A stretch of 64,000 bases of DNA from Dyadobacter subterraneus (GTDB taxonomy: Bacteria > Bacteroidota > Bacteroidia > Cytophagales > Spirosomataceae), in the NCBI RefSeq assembly GCF_015221875.1, contig NZ_JACYGY010000001.1, positions 1,054,001 through 1,118,000 of the forward strand, written 5' to 3'. The notes beneath the pieces are model-generated. The model was not told the origin of the DNA, searched no databases, and worked only from the letters and a program-made list of their open reading frames with translations. This document shows, one piece after another, positions 1-7,856 of the stretch. Position numbers and translations under genes: made by a program. Position 1 is the first letter of the stretch, and each line of letters starts with the position of its first letter.

Positions 1-1008
1 CCAAAGAATATCATAATTCCAGGTTGTCACGCCATGATTGGTTCCAAACCATAAAAGCAGAATTAACCAGCCAACTAACCCCACAATTGTAAAAAGAATT
101 TTATCAAAGGTGAAATTGACAGTCTCTTTTTTGGATTGATAAAAAGTGTATGCCAAAACCAGCGCAGCCAATGCCCAGAAAAATATCATAGGTGTAATTT
201 CAAATCCTTTTTCAACAGGAGTTGCGACATAAAGATCTCTTGTTTCTGCTACCAATGGCAAAGTTTGACCATTGAGTTTGATTTTGGAATCGGCAAAAGC
301 ACTGCTTAAATTGTCTGGTAAAAATGTTGCCTGAGCCGGCGTTGCAATTTCATCAGAAGGCGCACCAATGGCCAGATCCATCCCGAAATCCGACCAGGGT
401 TTTTGCTTATATGCATATCTGTCAATCCATTGACGGAAACTTAGGGTATCCTTTGTATAACCCGGGAAAGTTAGACTATCACCCGCTGCTGCTTTTAATG
501 CATCTGAAAGACGGGTTGAGCAATTGTCATAGAAAAATTTGTATTGATATTCCCGGTTTTGAGGTAAGTGGTTTGTTTCGAGATAATTGTAAAGTTTTTG
601 TTTTTGAGTAGGGGAAAGATTTAAAACCTGTTCTTTAATGAAGCGGTTTTCAGCCTGCCAATACGGTGCTTCCAGTCTCAATGGTGCTACCGAAATGGTG
701 TAAGGCAATGTTCCACGAAGAAATTTGATATAAAAATTTCCAGTTTGAAAACTAAATGAACCATAGCTGTAAGCATTATCCAAACCGGTTATCGGATCAT
801 AAATCCACAAAACACTATGGCCAAAGCCAGAATATAATTCCTGCCCAGGCCCGACAGTAACCAAACTGACTTTTGCCTGCGGACTTAATGTGCCAAATTG
901 CGCATTAGCGGTTTGAATGAAAAAAGTGATCAGAAAAAATAATATCGGAAAGAAACCTGTTACGATTCTTCGGATTGGATTGCTGTTGAGTTTCAAAAAT
1001 TTTGTCAT
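1..1008 (-). CDS. DUF4105 (Lnb-type N-terminal periplasmic) membrane protein, 3' end cut by the window
   Basis: An open frame of 336 codons runs off the left edge, so the C-terminus is missing. After a hydrophobic signal segment ending near an Ala-Gln-Phe cleavage site comes the DUF4105 pattern: a GHS motif (FGHSVLWIYDP), a YSYGSF segment, and FFYDNCSTR with the conserved Asn-Cys. At least two membrane helices follow a periplasmic part of about 260 residues. ATG at 1008 is one base after the stop of rsmI (1010-1012), so the two are probably translated together. The domain is found in periplasmic enzymes such as the Enterococcus lysophospholipid transacylase Lnb; the substrate here is unknown. 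The family call rests on motifs seen by eye. Confidence 0.85.
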   Translation of the reverse strand, partial: MTKFLKLNSNPIRRIVTGFFPILFFLITFFIQTANAQFGTLSPQAKVSLVTVGPGQELYSGFGHSVLWIYDPITGLDNAYSYGSFSFQTGNFYIKFLRGTLPYTISVAPLRLEAPYWQAENRFIKEQVLNLSPTQKQKLYNYLETNHLPQNREYQYKFFYDNCSTRLSDALKAAAGDSLTFPGYTKDTLSFRQWIDRYAYKQKPWSDFGMDLAIGAPSDEIATPAQATFLPDNLSSAFADSKIKLNGQTLPLVAETRDLYVATPVEKGFEITPMIFFWALAALVLAYTFYQSKKETVNFTFDKILFTIVGLVGWLILLLWFGTNHGVTTWNYDILW

Positions 1009-1009
1009 G

Positions 1010-1720
1010 TTAATTTTGGTCGTCGCTGTAATCGGAGGATTTTTTCTTTTCATCAGCTTTACCCGCAACAATAATCACGATTTCGCCTTTGATCGTTTTT
1101 TCTGAAAAATAGGTAATAATTTCCTGTATCGTACCTCTAACGTTTTCTTCATAAATTTTAGTCAGTTCCCGGGATACACAAGCTTGTCTGTCGGCGCCGA
1201 AGTATTCTGCAAATTGCTGTAATGCTTTTATTAATCGGTGCGGTGATTCGTAGAAAATCATCGTTCTGTCTTCGTTTACCAGATTTTGCATTCTGGTTTG
1301 TCTGCCTTTTTTATGAGGTAAAAATCCTTCGAATGTGAATCTGTCACTTGGCAATCCGGAATTAACCAAAGCTGGTACGAAGGCTGTCGGGCCGGGCAGA
1401 CATTCTATTGTTATGCCATATTTTATACATTCTCTGACCAGAAGAAATCCAGGATCCGAAACAGCTGGTGTCCCGGCGTCTGAGACCAGTGCCATGGTTT
1501 CTCCTTTTAAAATTCTCTCTATAATCCTCGTTATGCTTTGGTGCTCGTTATGGATGTGATAGCTGTGCATGGGTTTGCTGATACCCAGATGTTTCAGCAA
1601 CTGACCGGAAGTTCTGGTGTCTTCTGCTAAAACTACGTCCACGCTTTTTAATACGTTGATGGCACGTAAGGTAATATCTTCAAGGTTGCCGATTGGCGTT
1701 GGTACTATGTAAAGCTTCAT
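1010..1720 (-). CDS. rsmI: 16S rRNA (cytidine(1402)-2'-O)-methyltransferase
   Basis: This 236-residue protein starts with the RsmI signature: YIVPTPIGNLEDITLRA, then VLAEDTRTSGQLLKHL. The SAM-binding loop DAGTPAVSDPG is at about residues 82-92 and FYESPHRL is at about 157-164. RsmI methylates the 2'-OH of C1402 in 16S rRNA with SAM, in the decoding centre. E. coli RsmI is about 50 residues longer; the C-terminus here is the short form seen in many bacteria. The gene is followed by the DUF4105 gene with a one-base gap. Upstream lies a repeat-bearing gap (1721-1904). Confidence 0.95.
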   Translation of the reverse strand: MKLYIVPTPIGNLEDITLRAINVLKSVDVVLAEDTRTSGQLLKHLGISKPMHSYHIHNEHQSITRIIERILKGETMALVSDAGTPAVSDPGFLLVRECIKYGITIECLPGPTAFVPALVNSGLPSDRFTFEGFLPHKKGRQTRMQNLVNEDRTMIFYESPHRLIKALQQFAEYFGADRQACVSRELTKIYEENVRGTIQEIITYFSEKTIKGEIVIIVAGKADEKKKSSDYSDDQN

Positions 1721-1770
1721 TTGGTAAATTTAATTCTGGAATTATCTGGTGGATTTTTCGGGGTCGCCCG

Positions 1771-1907
1771 TTGGGGTAACCCTCGTGGTTACCCGTTCTC
1801 ATCCATGAATTTTCTTTGGGCTATCTTTATTTTCTTTATTCTTTTTGGTTTTTATTTCGGTTCGGTTTTGGTCGTGATTTCCGGGCAACCACAAGGGATT
1901 GCCCCTA
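1771..1907. repeat. Pair of palindromic repeats in inverted orientation between rsmI and the PCD gene
   Basis: Two hairpins lie about 90 bases apart. The first has a perfect 8-bp stem, GGGTAACC (1774-1781) with GGTTACCC (1787-1794). The second pairs GGGCAA (1883-1888) with TTGCCC (1899-1904). Read on the minus strand, the second (GGGGCAATCCCTTGTGGTTG...) is nearly the same as the first read on the plus strand (GGGGTAACCCTCGTGGTTA...), so they are two diverged copies facing each other. The stretch between them is AT-rich with no gene. The layout resembles a small non-autonomous (REP- or MITE-like) element. The second copy touches the stop codon of the PCD gene and may help end transcription. 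Confidence 0.6.
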
Positions 1908-2141
1908 CGATGAAAAAATCAAATCAATTCTGTTGGCCAGGGTTTTGTCTTTTTCGGTTACCTTATCGCCGGCGTCGTGGGTGTTTAATTCTATGTTAAC
2001 TTTGTTATATGCGTTTGACCACCATGGATGATGATCCATTTCATCAGCAACTTCGGCGACTTTTGTCATAAAGGCAAAAGCGCTTTTGAAGTCCTTAAAA
2101 ACGAAAGTACGTTTTAGCTTGTCATCTTCTTCTTTCCACAT
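1905..2141 (-). CDS. 4a-hydroxytetrahydrobiopterin dehydratase (pterin-4-alpha-carbinolamine dehydratase)
   Basis: This 78-residue protein matches the compact PCD/DCoH family. Its active-site block MDHHPWWSNAYNKV at about residues 35-48 is followed by the THDAGDKVTEKD segment (about 54-65). PCD removes water from 4a-hydroxytetrahydropterin and so recycles the cofactor of aromatic amino acid hydroxylases; no such hydroxylase is in this window. The length is typical of short Bacteroidota forms. The last residue and TAG stop (1905-1907) lie at the edge of a palindromic repeat, so the original C-terminus may have been slightly altered by repeat insertion. Confidence 0.92.
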   Translation of the reverse strand: MWKEEDDKLKRTFVFKDFKSAFAFMTKVAEVADEMDHHPWWSNAYNKVNIELNTHDAGDKVTEKDKTLANRIDLIFSS

Positions 2142-2399
2142 TGCCTGAATATTTAAGTCTTACTAATGAAAATTTTGTGCAATTAAACTGAATTAACATT
2201 CTGTTTAACAGTTTCTTATGTTTTGTAAGGCATCCTGATAATTACAATTCATCACTTAAATCAATATTTTTAAACGAAAAGTATATTGATTTATGTTCTA
2301 TTGTCAGGTCTTATAAAAAACATTATTTGACCGAATATACTAGGATAAAACCTCATTTATAAATTTTAATAGCAAATAGCCGATTCCACATGGATGAAG

Positions 2400-2407
2400 T
2401 ATATTTG
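2400..2407 (+). promoter_or_regulatory. Predicted -7 promoter box for the OsmC gene
   Basis: TATATTTG fits the Bacteroidota -7 consensus TAnnTTTG exactly. It would place the transcript start near 2413, about 60 bases before ATG 2475, and so supports 2475 over 2394 as the start codon. No clear -33 TTTG is seen at normal distance. Confidence 0.45.
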
Positions 2408-2442
2408 CATTTTAAAGTGCCAGTATCCGTCAGATTGTCAAA

Positions 2443-2458
2443 TTCCGGCAGGCCGGAA
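2443..2458 (+). promoter_or_regulatory. Hairpin in the predicted 5' leader of the OsmC gene
   Basis: TTCCGGC (2443-2449) and GCCGGAA (2452-2458) form a perfect 7-bp GC-rich palindrome. It ends 16 bases before the ATG. In RNA it could shield the ribosome landing area or stabilise the message; as DNA it could be an operator. No family match is claimed. Confidence 0.35.
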
Positions 2459-2474
2459 AAATCAGGAAATAATT

Positions 2475-2915
2475 ATGAAAGTAGAACTAGTGCGTGTAAA
2501 TGACGCATTTCATTTTGAAGGAACAGGATCATCAGAAGTAAAAGTACATACCGACGGATCTCCTGAAATCGGTGGCGTTGGTGCTGGTGTCAGACCAATG
2601 GAGTTATTATTAATGGGATTGGCAAGTTGCAGCGCAATTGACGTTGTTCTTATTTTGAAGAAACAAAAACAGGATATTACTGATTTTCGTGTAACTGCTG
2701 ACGGCGACCGTGTGGAGGAAGAAGGAACAAAACGCAGTCCGTTCCGTAATATTCATTTGACTTTCAAATTCGCAGGAAACGATCTTGATGAGAAAAAAAT
2801 TGATCGTGCTATTGCGCTTTCAATGGAAAAATATTGCTCTGCTACTGCACAGCTGGAAGCGCTTGCAACCATTACGCATAGTGTAGAAATTGAATCGGCA
2901 GTATTAAAAAGCTAA
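2475..2915 (+). CDS. OsmC family protein (peroxide-reductase fold)
   Basis: From ATG 2475 the protein has 146 residues. OsmC/Ohr proteins reduce organic hydroperoxides with two cysteines, and both are here: Cys52 in GLASCSAIDV and Cys121 in EKYCSATAQ, on the helices expected for the fold. The sequence is closest in style to the YhfA-like branch, whose substrate is not known. An upstream ATG at 2394 adds 27 residues unlike the family and lies before the predicted transcript start, so it is not used here. AGGA lies about 10 bases before the ATG. thyA follows after 37 bases on the same strand and may be co-transcribed. Confidence 0.92.
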   Translation: MKVELVRVNDAFHFEGTGSSEVKVHTDGSPEIGGVGAGVRPMELLLMGLASCSAIDVVLILKKQKQDITDFRVTADGDRVEEEGTKRSPFRNIHLTFKFAGNDLDEKKIDRAIALSMEKYCSATAQLEALATITHSVEIESAVLKS

Positions 2916-2952
2916 TAATAAGGAAATTTATTTCCGGTAAAATATATTCAGA

Positions 2953-3774
2953 ATGCAGCAATACCACGATTTACTTCGCCACATTTTAGATAACGGAGTT
3001 CGTAAAACGGATCGTACCGGAACAGGAACAATCAGTGTTTTTGCTTACCAGATGCGCTTTAATTTGAAAGAAGGTTTTCCACTTGTGACAACCAAAAAGG
3101 TGCATACCAAATCCATTATTTATGAACTGCTCTGGTTTTTGAAAGGTGATACTAATATCAAATATCTGAAAGATAATGGTGTTTCGATCTGGGACGAATG
3201 GGCGGATGAACGCGGCGATCTTGGTCCGGTTTATGGTAAGCAGTGGAGAAGTTGGGAAGGTGCAAACGGAAAGTCTTTTGACCAGTTGCAGGAAATTTTA
3301 AATCTGTTGAAAAACAGTCCGGATTCAAGAAGAATTCTGGTTTCGGCATGGAATCCGTCGGAACTTTCACAAATGAAGCTGCAACCTTGTCACGCTTTAT
3401 TTCAGTTTTATGTGGCGCCTCCTGATACGGATAAAGGTGAGACGAAAGGAAAATTGTCCTGCCAGCTTTATCAAAGAAGTGCAGATGTATTTTTAGGCGT
3501 TCCGTTTAATATCGCCAGTTATGCTTTGTTAACGATGATGATCGCCCAGGAATGTGATCTTGATCTCGGCGATTTTGTCTGGACTGGTGGTGATACGCAT
3601 ATTTACAGCAATCACCTGGATCAGGTTGAATTACAATTGAGCAGGGAATTCCGTCCTTTGCCCCAAATGGTATTAAATCCGGAAATTAAAAGTGTTTTTG
3701 ACTTTGAATTTGAAGATTTTTCTTTGGAAAATTATAATCCATGGCCCGGAATTAAAGCACCGGTAGCGGTTTAA
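2953..3774 (+). CDS. thyA: Thymidylate synthase
   Basis: This enzyme converts dUMP to dTMP using 5,10-methylenetetrahydrofolate. The 273-residue protein carries the phosphate-binding RTGTGT loop (about residues 21-26), the WDEWADE segment, and the catalytic cysteine Cys146 in [12 protein letters not shown], the same number as in E. coli. The C-terminal FDFEFEDF and [11 protein letters not shown] segments are as in the family. It is about 9 residues longer than the E. coli enzyme because of an insert around 156-166 ([11 protein letters not shown]), which is common outside enterobacteria. A terminator-like hairpin follows the gene. Confidence 0.98.
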   Translation: MQQYHDLLRHILDNGVRKTDRTGTGTISVFAYQMRFNLKEGFPLVTTKKVHTKSIIYELLWFLKGDTNIKYLKDNGVSIWDEWADERGDLGPVYGKQWRSWEGANGKSFDQLQEILNLLKNSPDSRRILVSAWNPSELSQMKLQPCHALFQFYVAPPDTDKGETKGKLSCQLYQRSADVFLGVPFNIASYALLTMMIAQECDLDLGDFVWTGGDTHIYSNHLDQVELQLSREFRPLPQMVLNPEIKSVFDFEFEDFSLENYNPWPGIKAPVAV

Positions 3775-3798
3775 TTTTTCGTATTGTTTATATAGAAC

Positions 3799-3846
3799 GG
3801 ATAAAAGACTAATGTTGTTAAGTGATTAGCATGTAGTCTTTTATCC
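3799..3846 (+). terminator. Terminator-like hairpin after thyA
   Basis: GGATAAAAGACTA (3799-3811) and TAGTCTTTTATCC (3834-3846) form a perfect 13-bp stem around a 22-base loop, followed by AATTTTTTTG. It most likely ends the OsmC-thyA transcript. Confidence 0.65.
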
Positions 3847-3869
3847 AATTTTTTTGCTTAACAAGTTGT

Positions 3870-3890
3870 TGTCGGACGTCACGCCCGACA
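3870..3890. repeat. Short GC-rich palindrome upstream of the TRIC-like gene
   Basis: TGTCGG and CCGACA flank an inner CGTCACG, giving a nearly perfect 21-base palindrome just before the gene at 3903. It may be a stray copy of a genome-wide repeat or an operator. The sequence alone does not tell. Confidence 0.35.
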
Positions 3891-3902
3891 TTAGAAATTA
3901 AA

Positions 3903-4511
3903 ATGAGTATCCAATATATATTAGAGATCATCGGGACTTTTGCATTTGCAATTTCCGGCGCTCTTTCCGTTAAAGACCAGAAACATCAGGACTGGTTCGG
4001 TGCTAGTTTTACTGCTTTTCTTTGTTCAATTGGCGGAGGAACAATGCGTGATGTACTTTTAGATAGTTATCCTTTGGTATGGATAAGTGACATTACGATT
4101 CTTTACGCCATCATAGCAGGAATTTTAACAACCTTCATTTTCTACAAATACCTAATTGGTTTAAGAAGAACTTTATTTTTGTTCGATACTTTTGGAATTG
4201 CACTTTTCACCATTGTAGGAACGGAAAAAGCTCTTCACTTGGGAGTGCGGCCGGAAATTGCAGCGATTATGGGCGTGTTTACTGCGATTATGGGCGGTGT
4301 TGTCCGTGATATGATGAATAACGAAATTCCGATTATTTATCGGAAAGAAGTTTACGCAACGGCCTGTTTGGCAGGAGCGGTTTCTTATCTGGTTCTGGAC
4401 AGGGCAGGGGCGGAGCGAAATGTTGCTTTTATCGCTGCTTCACTGGTAATTATTGCGATCCGGATTCTGGCGGTTCGTTATGAATGGAGTGTTCCGAGAT
4501 TTTTTAGATAA
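3903..4511 (+). CDS. Trimeric intracellular cation channel family protein (YicG/UPF0126 type)
   Basis: This 202-residue membrane protein has about six to seven helices in two repeats. Each repeat has a Gly-rich motif: GGGTMRDVLLD at about residues 46-56 and GGVVRDMMNNEIP at about 136-148. The twin GG..RD motif marks the bacterial TRIC family, of which some members conduct monovalent cations as trimers. Physiological role and ion are unknown here. It converges on the DUF2911 gene, separated by a strong two-way terminator. Confidence 0.93.
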   Translation: MSIQYILEIIGTFAFAISGALSVKDQKHQDWFGASFTAFLCSIGGGTMRDVLLDSYPLVWISDITILYAIIAGILTTFIFYKYLIGLRRTLFLFDTFGIALFTIVGTEKALHLGVRPEIAAIMGVFTAIMGGVVRDMMNNEIPIIYRKEVYATACLAGAVSYLVLDRAGAERNVAFIAASLVIIAIRILAVRYEWSVPRFFR

Positions 4512-4533
4512 AATTATAATTGTTTATAAATAT

Positions 4534-4568
4534 AAAACGACCGGTTCAGTGATTGAGCCGGTCGTTTT
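4534..4568. terminator. Bidirectional terminator between the TRIC-like and DUF2911 genes
   Basis: AAAACGACCGGTTCA (4534-4548) pairs with TGAGCCGGTCGTTTT (4554-4568), a 15-bp stem with one wobble and a 5-base loop. Flanking A and T runs make it work in both directions for the two convergent genes. Confidence 0.85.
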
Positions 4569-4584
4569 AGTTTCATTACTGATA

Positions 4585-5484
4585 TTATTTCTTTTTCTTC
4601 TTGCCTTTGCTAGCAACTTCTTTTGCAGGAACTTTTGCCTGCATATCCGTAATGGCTTTTGCTATTTGTGTTTTGTAAAAATCATAAGCACCATCCGGAG
4701 CTGCCGCTCCAACGGTCAATGCTTTTTGTGCTAGCGGCAATGCTTCCGAAGTTTTACCCAATTTGTCAAGGATTTGTGCCTTAATCCAAAGATTTGACCA
4801 GCCTTCTTTCAAACCAATTGCCTTGTCAGCAAGAGACAAAGCTTTTCTCAAATCGATATTTTTTGACAGGTAGTAACCTGCGGCGCTTTGCAAAGTAGCA
4901 ACATCTTCCGGTTTGTCCTGAACTGCTCTGTCAAGCGATGCAATCGTTAATTCCTGTGTTGCTAATGAAAGTTTGACAGGCACTTTTACCGTTCCCCAGG
5001 CAATATTCATAAATGATGTAGAATCGGTTACGTTCGAAAAACTGATTTCAAATGATTCTGTTGCTTCTCCTGAAACAGGGGTTACATCAATACGGGCAAC
5101 GTCCTCAGTTTCTTTATAAATATCAGTACTGGCGTTCAGATTTTTATTCAAAATCACGGTCCATTTTGCTTTTTCAGGAATAGAAAAAAGTGCATATTTT
5201 CCGGCTGGTACTTTTTTATCGCCAAAAGTAAAATCAGTAGAAGATTCAAAAATTGTTGGCTGATTAGCGCCTGTTCTCCATAATTGTCCGATCGGAGCAA
5301 TTGGAGACTTGTCTGCAAAAACTGCGCGTCCTTTAATGCCTGGACGAGAATATTTTACGGTAAAATCAGTAATTCCAACAGTCTGGATTATGGTTGCTCC
5401 CGGACTTGCCTGTGGCGTACGCTGTGCAATGGTGGCTGATGCAAGAGCGATAGCAAAAGTGAGCGTTAATAAATACTTTTTCAT
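4585..5484 (-). CDS. Secreted DUF2911 protein with C-terminal TPR-like helices
   Basis: The 299-residue protein begins with a Sec signal peptide (about 1-20, ending ATIAQ). Residues about 25-165 match DUF2911, a Bacteroidota family: YSRPGIKGRAVF, LWRTGANQPTIFE and VPAGKYALFSIPE are visible. Residues about 185-280 look like TPR helices (DKAIGLKEGWSNLWIKAQILDKLG). The tail is Lys-rich (GKKKKK). Function is unknown; a periplasmic location is inferred. Upstream, the NUDIX gene is divergent with 76 bases between the start codons. Confidence 0.9.
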   Translation of the reverse strand: MKKYLLTLTFAIALASATIAQRTPQASPGATIIQTVGITDFTVKYSRPGIKGRAVFADKSPIAPIGQLWRTGANQPTIFESSTDFTFGDKKVPAGKYALFSIPEKAKWTVILNKNLNASTDIYKETEDVARIDVTPVSGEATESFEISFSNVTDSTSFMNIAWGTVKVPVKLSLATQELTIASLDRAVQDKPEDVATLQSAAGYYLSKNIDLRKALSLADKAIGLKEGWSNLWIKAQILDKLGKTSEALPLAQKALTVGAAAPDGAYDFYKTQIAKAITDMQAKVPAKEVASKGKKKKK

Positions 5485-5560
5485 TTGGGTAATGATGTTT
5501 GTTTTTTGATCTGTTAAACTTGTGGTGAAATTAGAATGAAATAATTACATAGCCTATTAA

Positions 5561-6100
5561 ATGAAGAGAAGCAGCTTACTTTCTTTACTTGATTCCTACA
5601 CGCCGACTGAGGGCCTTGAAACAGAAATGTACCTCGAAACAAAACAATTTGTGAATGATAATCCGGAATGTTTTGAACGGACATTACAAATCGGTCATGT
5701 AACAGCTTCCGGCTGGGTAGTTTCGCCGGATCGGGATAAAGTTTTATTGATGCACCACCGGAAACTGGATCGCTGGTTCCAACCTGGCGGACATGCAGAC
5801 GGGGATCCTGACGTGCGCCACGTTGCAGAAAAAGAAGTGGAAGAAGAAACAGGTGCGTCAAATCTTAAACTGGCAAAAGACGGAGTATTTGATGTAGATG
5901 TACATTTAATTCCTGCCAACAGCAAAGACCCGGCACATTATCATTACGATATCCGTTTTGTATTTGAAGCAAATCCTGAAAACGAACTTGTGATCAATAT
6001 TGAATCAAAAGATGTTCAGTGGATACCTGTTGGAGATATCCATCTTTTAAATGATTCGGAATCGCTGATGCGGATGGTCAGGAAAACTGCTTTGATTTAA
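5561..6100 (+). CDS. NUDIX hydrolase
   Basis: This 179-residue protein has a NUDIX box at about residues 72-94 (GGHADGDPDVRH...KEVEEETGA). The Mg-binding Glu residues of the EEETG part are kept, while the usual first Glu is replaced and Arg of REUxEE is Lys. This is common in the subgroup with the GGHADGD start, typical of proteins with an N-terminal helical extension. NUDIX enzymes cleave nucleoside-diphosphate-linked compounds; the substrate cannot be told. The gene ends only 8 bases before the convergent subtilase stop. Confidence 0.9.
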   Translation: MKRSSLLSLLDSYTPTEGLETEMYLETKQFVNDNPECFERTLQIGHVTASGWVVSPDRDKVLLMHHRKLDRWFQPGGHADGDPDVRHVAEKEVEEETGASNLKLAKDGVFDVDVHLIPANSKDPAHYHYDIRFVFEANPENELVINIESKDVQWIPVGDIHLLNDSESLMRMVRKTALI

Positions 6101-6108
6101 AATAGCTA

Positions 6109-7782
6109 CTACTGCTTCACAAATTTCAAAGTACGACTCCGGTTTAATACATCAACTTTTATAAGGTATAAACCCGCACTAAGAGAATTGGTTGGAAGCG
6201 GTATAGTCGAATTCAGTACATGCTGATTTTGCCAGATCGTTTTTCCGCTTTGTGAAATCAGACTTAATGTTGATTTTTTTCCAATTAGCGACACCGGAAA
6301 AGTCAAAGTTAAATCCTGTTGGACCGGGTTTGGGGAAAGAATAATATCATTTAAAACATCCGGTTCGGTACCAAGGAGAACAAAATCATTTTTAATAATG
6401 GCTTCCGCCAGAGCACCATTTGGCACACCAAAACCTAAAAGATTATCAGGATTAGAAGCCTGATTTCCGGATTTTTTTAAAGCAGTGATTATTTGCTGGG
6501 CAGTAAGTTTTGGAAAAGCTTGCCAAAGTATTGCAGCAAGTCCGGCGATTTGTGGAGCTGAGAATGATGTTCCGCTGCTTGTTGTAGCGGAACCTGTTCC
6601 GGTGCTGTTACCAACAACTGCTCCTGATCCAACGGCAGAAATATCAGGTTTCAGTTGTCCAATGGAATTCGGTCCTACCGAACTAAATGCAGCATAACTT
6701 CTGTCCAGAGTAGTTGCACCAACACTGACTACTGAATCCACATCCGCAGGAGCGGTGATATAATGCCAGGCCTTATTTCCTTCATTTCCGGCAGAATTTA
6801 CAACCAAAATCCCTTTTCTTGTAGCAAATCTTGCTGCTCGGGAAATGATAGTAGTTTTCCCATCCATATTTTGATAGGTATAGTTGTATTCAGGAGAATC
6901 AAATTCATCGTCAAAAGTATTGTAACCAAGTGAAGAACTGATTATATCAACGCCTACACTATCCGCCCGTTCTGCCCCCATTAGCCAGGTAACTTCCTCA
7001 TAAGGAGATTCCATAAAAACATTTTCTGTTCGATATAGCGCAAAGGAGGCCTTAAAAGCAGCGCCGATCATGGTGCCGGGCTGGTAAGCGGCTATGGTCG
7101 ATAATGCGTTTATACCATGCGAATCATCGTCATAAACATTGCTTTCTCTTGTGATAAAATCATGTGTGTCAATGATCCGGTTTTCATCAAAAATCGGTTT
7201 CATATAATTGAGTTCATTGGCACGGTTAAAACCCGCATCCAAAACGCCAATCAGCATATTTTCTCCATGAAAACCTTCCTGATGTAATTTGTCTACACCA
7301 ATTAAAGCAAGTTGCTGCTGCATCAGACCGTAATCAAGATCAGCTGTTGTGGATTGTGTTTCAGCTATTTTTGCAGTTCTGGATAAGCCTGCCGATGGTG
7401 TTGTCAGGTTTGCCAGCGCATGATTTTGTTCAATTCCTTTATAAAAAGCAAGATTTTTTATAGCTGCAAGCTGTGATGCGGAAGCTTCAACAAGTGAGCC
7501 GTTAAACCAGCGGGAAGAATAAATAATGCTGGCGCCTGTTTGAGCAATGGCTTTCACATAAGCAGGATTTACAGGGAAATCATGCTCGGTAATGGCTATA
7601 TTTTGATTTGTTCTGCGGGAAATAGCCTTGGCTGACAGAAATTCCGTTGGCCGGCTGACAGCATAAGGAGAGCCGGTTTTATCCTTAAATAAAATTAAAT
7701 ATCTCGGATTGGTTTGAGCCTGGCTGAAATTCGATAAAAAGAATAAAATGCAAGAAGCAACAAGTAAAAGTTTGATTTTCAT
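6109..7782 (-). CDS. Secreted S8 family serine protease with T9SS sorting domain
   Basis: The 557-residue protein has a signal peptide (about 1-22), a prodomain-like segment to about 145, and a subtilisin domain with the full triad: Asp182 (GVLDAGFN), His222 (DDSHGINALS) and Ser406 (SGTSFSAPQIAG). The oxyanion Asn is in VVNSAGNEG (about 329). Residues about 480-557 form a type A T9SS sorting domain (LSPNPVQQDLTL through LSAGLYLIKVDV and a basic end), so the protein should cross the outer membrane by T9SS and be released or anchored. PorX and the SprE-like gene in this window belong to that system. The target is unknown. Confidence 0.95.
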   Translation of the reverse strand: MKIKLLLVASCILFFLSNFSQAQTNPRYLILFKDKTGSPYAVSRPTEFLSAKAISRRTNQNIAITEHDFPVNPAYVKAIAQTGASIIYSSRWFNGSLVEASASQLAAIKNLAFYKGIEQNHALANLTTPSAGLSRTAKIAETQSTTADLDYGLMQQQLALIGVDKLHQEGFHGENMLIGVLDAGFNRANELNYMKPIFDENRIIDTHDFITRESNVYDDDSHGINALSTIAAYQPGTMIGAAFKASFALYRTENVFMESPYEEVTWLMGAERADSVGVDIISSSLGYNTFDDEFDSPEYNYTYQNMDGKTTIISRAARFATRKGILVVNSAGNEGNKAWHYITAPADVDSVVSVGATTLDRSYAAFSSVGPNSIGQLKPDISAVGSGAVVGNSTGTGSATTSSGTSFSAPQIAGLAAILWQAFPKLTAQQIITALKKSGNQASNPDNLLGFGVPNGALAEAIIKNDFVLLGTEPDVLNDIILSPNPVQQDLTLTFPVSLIGKKSTLSLISQSGKTIWQNQHVLNSTIPLPTNSLSAGLYLIKVDVLNRSRTLKFVKQ

Positions 7783-7856
7783 TTTTCACAGCATTTGTTG
7801 ATAATCACTTCTTTTTATCAAATCATACGCCTGAATATCCGGAAGTGTTGCCCAAT

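Larger units (their letters stand above)
2142..2474. other. Intergenic region between the divergent PCD and OsmC genes
   Basis: This AT-rich stretch of about 330 bases has no convincing gene. It must hold the promoters of both divergent genes. For OsmC a -7 box is visible at 2400-2407. A short perfect hairpin is at 2443-2458. A reading frame from 2394 is continuous with OsmC, but its first 27 residues do not look like the family and begin upstream of the predicted transcript start. No promoter box for the minus-strand gene was recognised. Confidence 0.6.

Noticed and set aside
917..1105. 62-residue plus-strand frame with a hydrophobic stretch
   Set aside because: It lies opposite the DUF4105 signal region and the end of rsmI, both of which have clear family motifs on the other strand.
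2394..2474. 27-residue N-terminal extension of OsmC from ATG 2394
   Set aside because: It begins before the predicted transcript start and its residues do not fit the family, while ATG 2475 begins exactly at the expected N-terminus.
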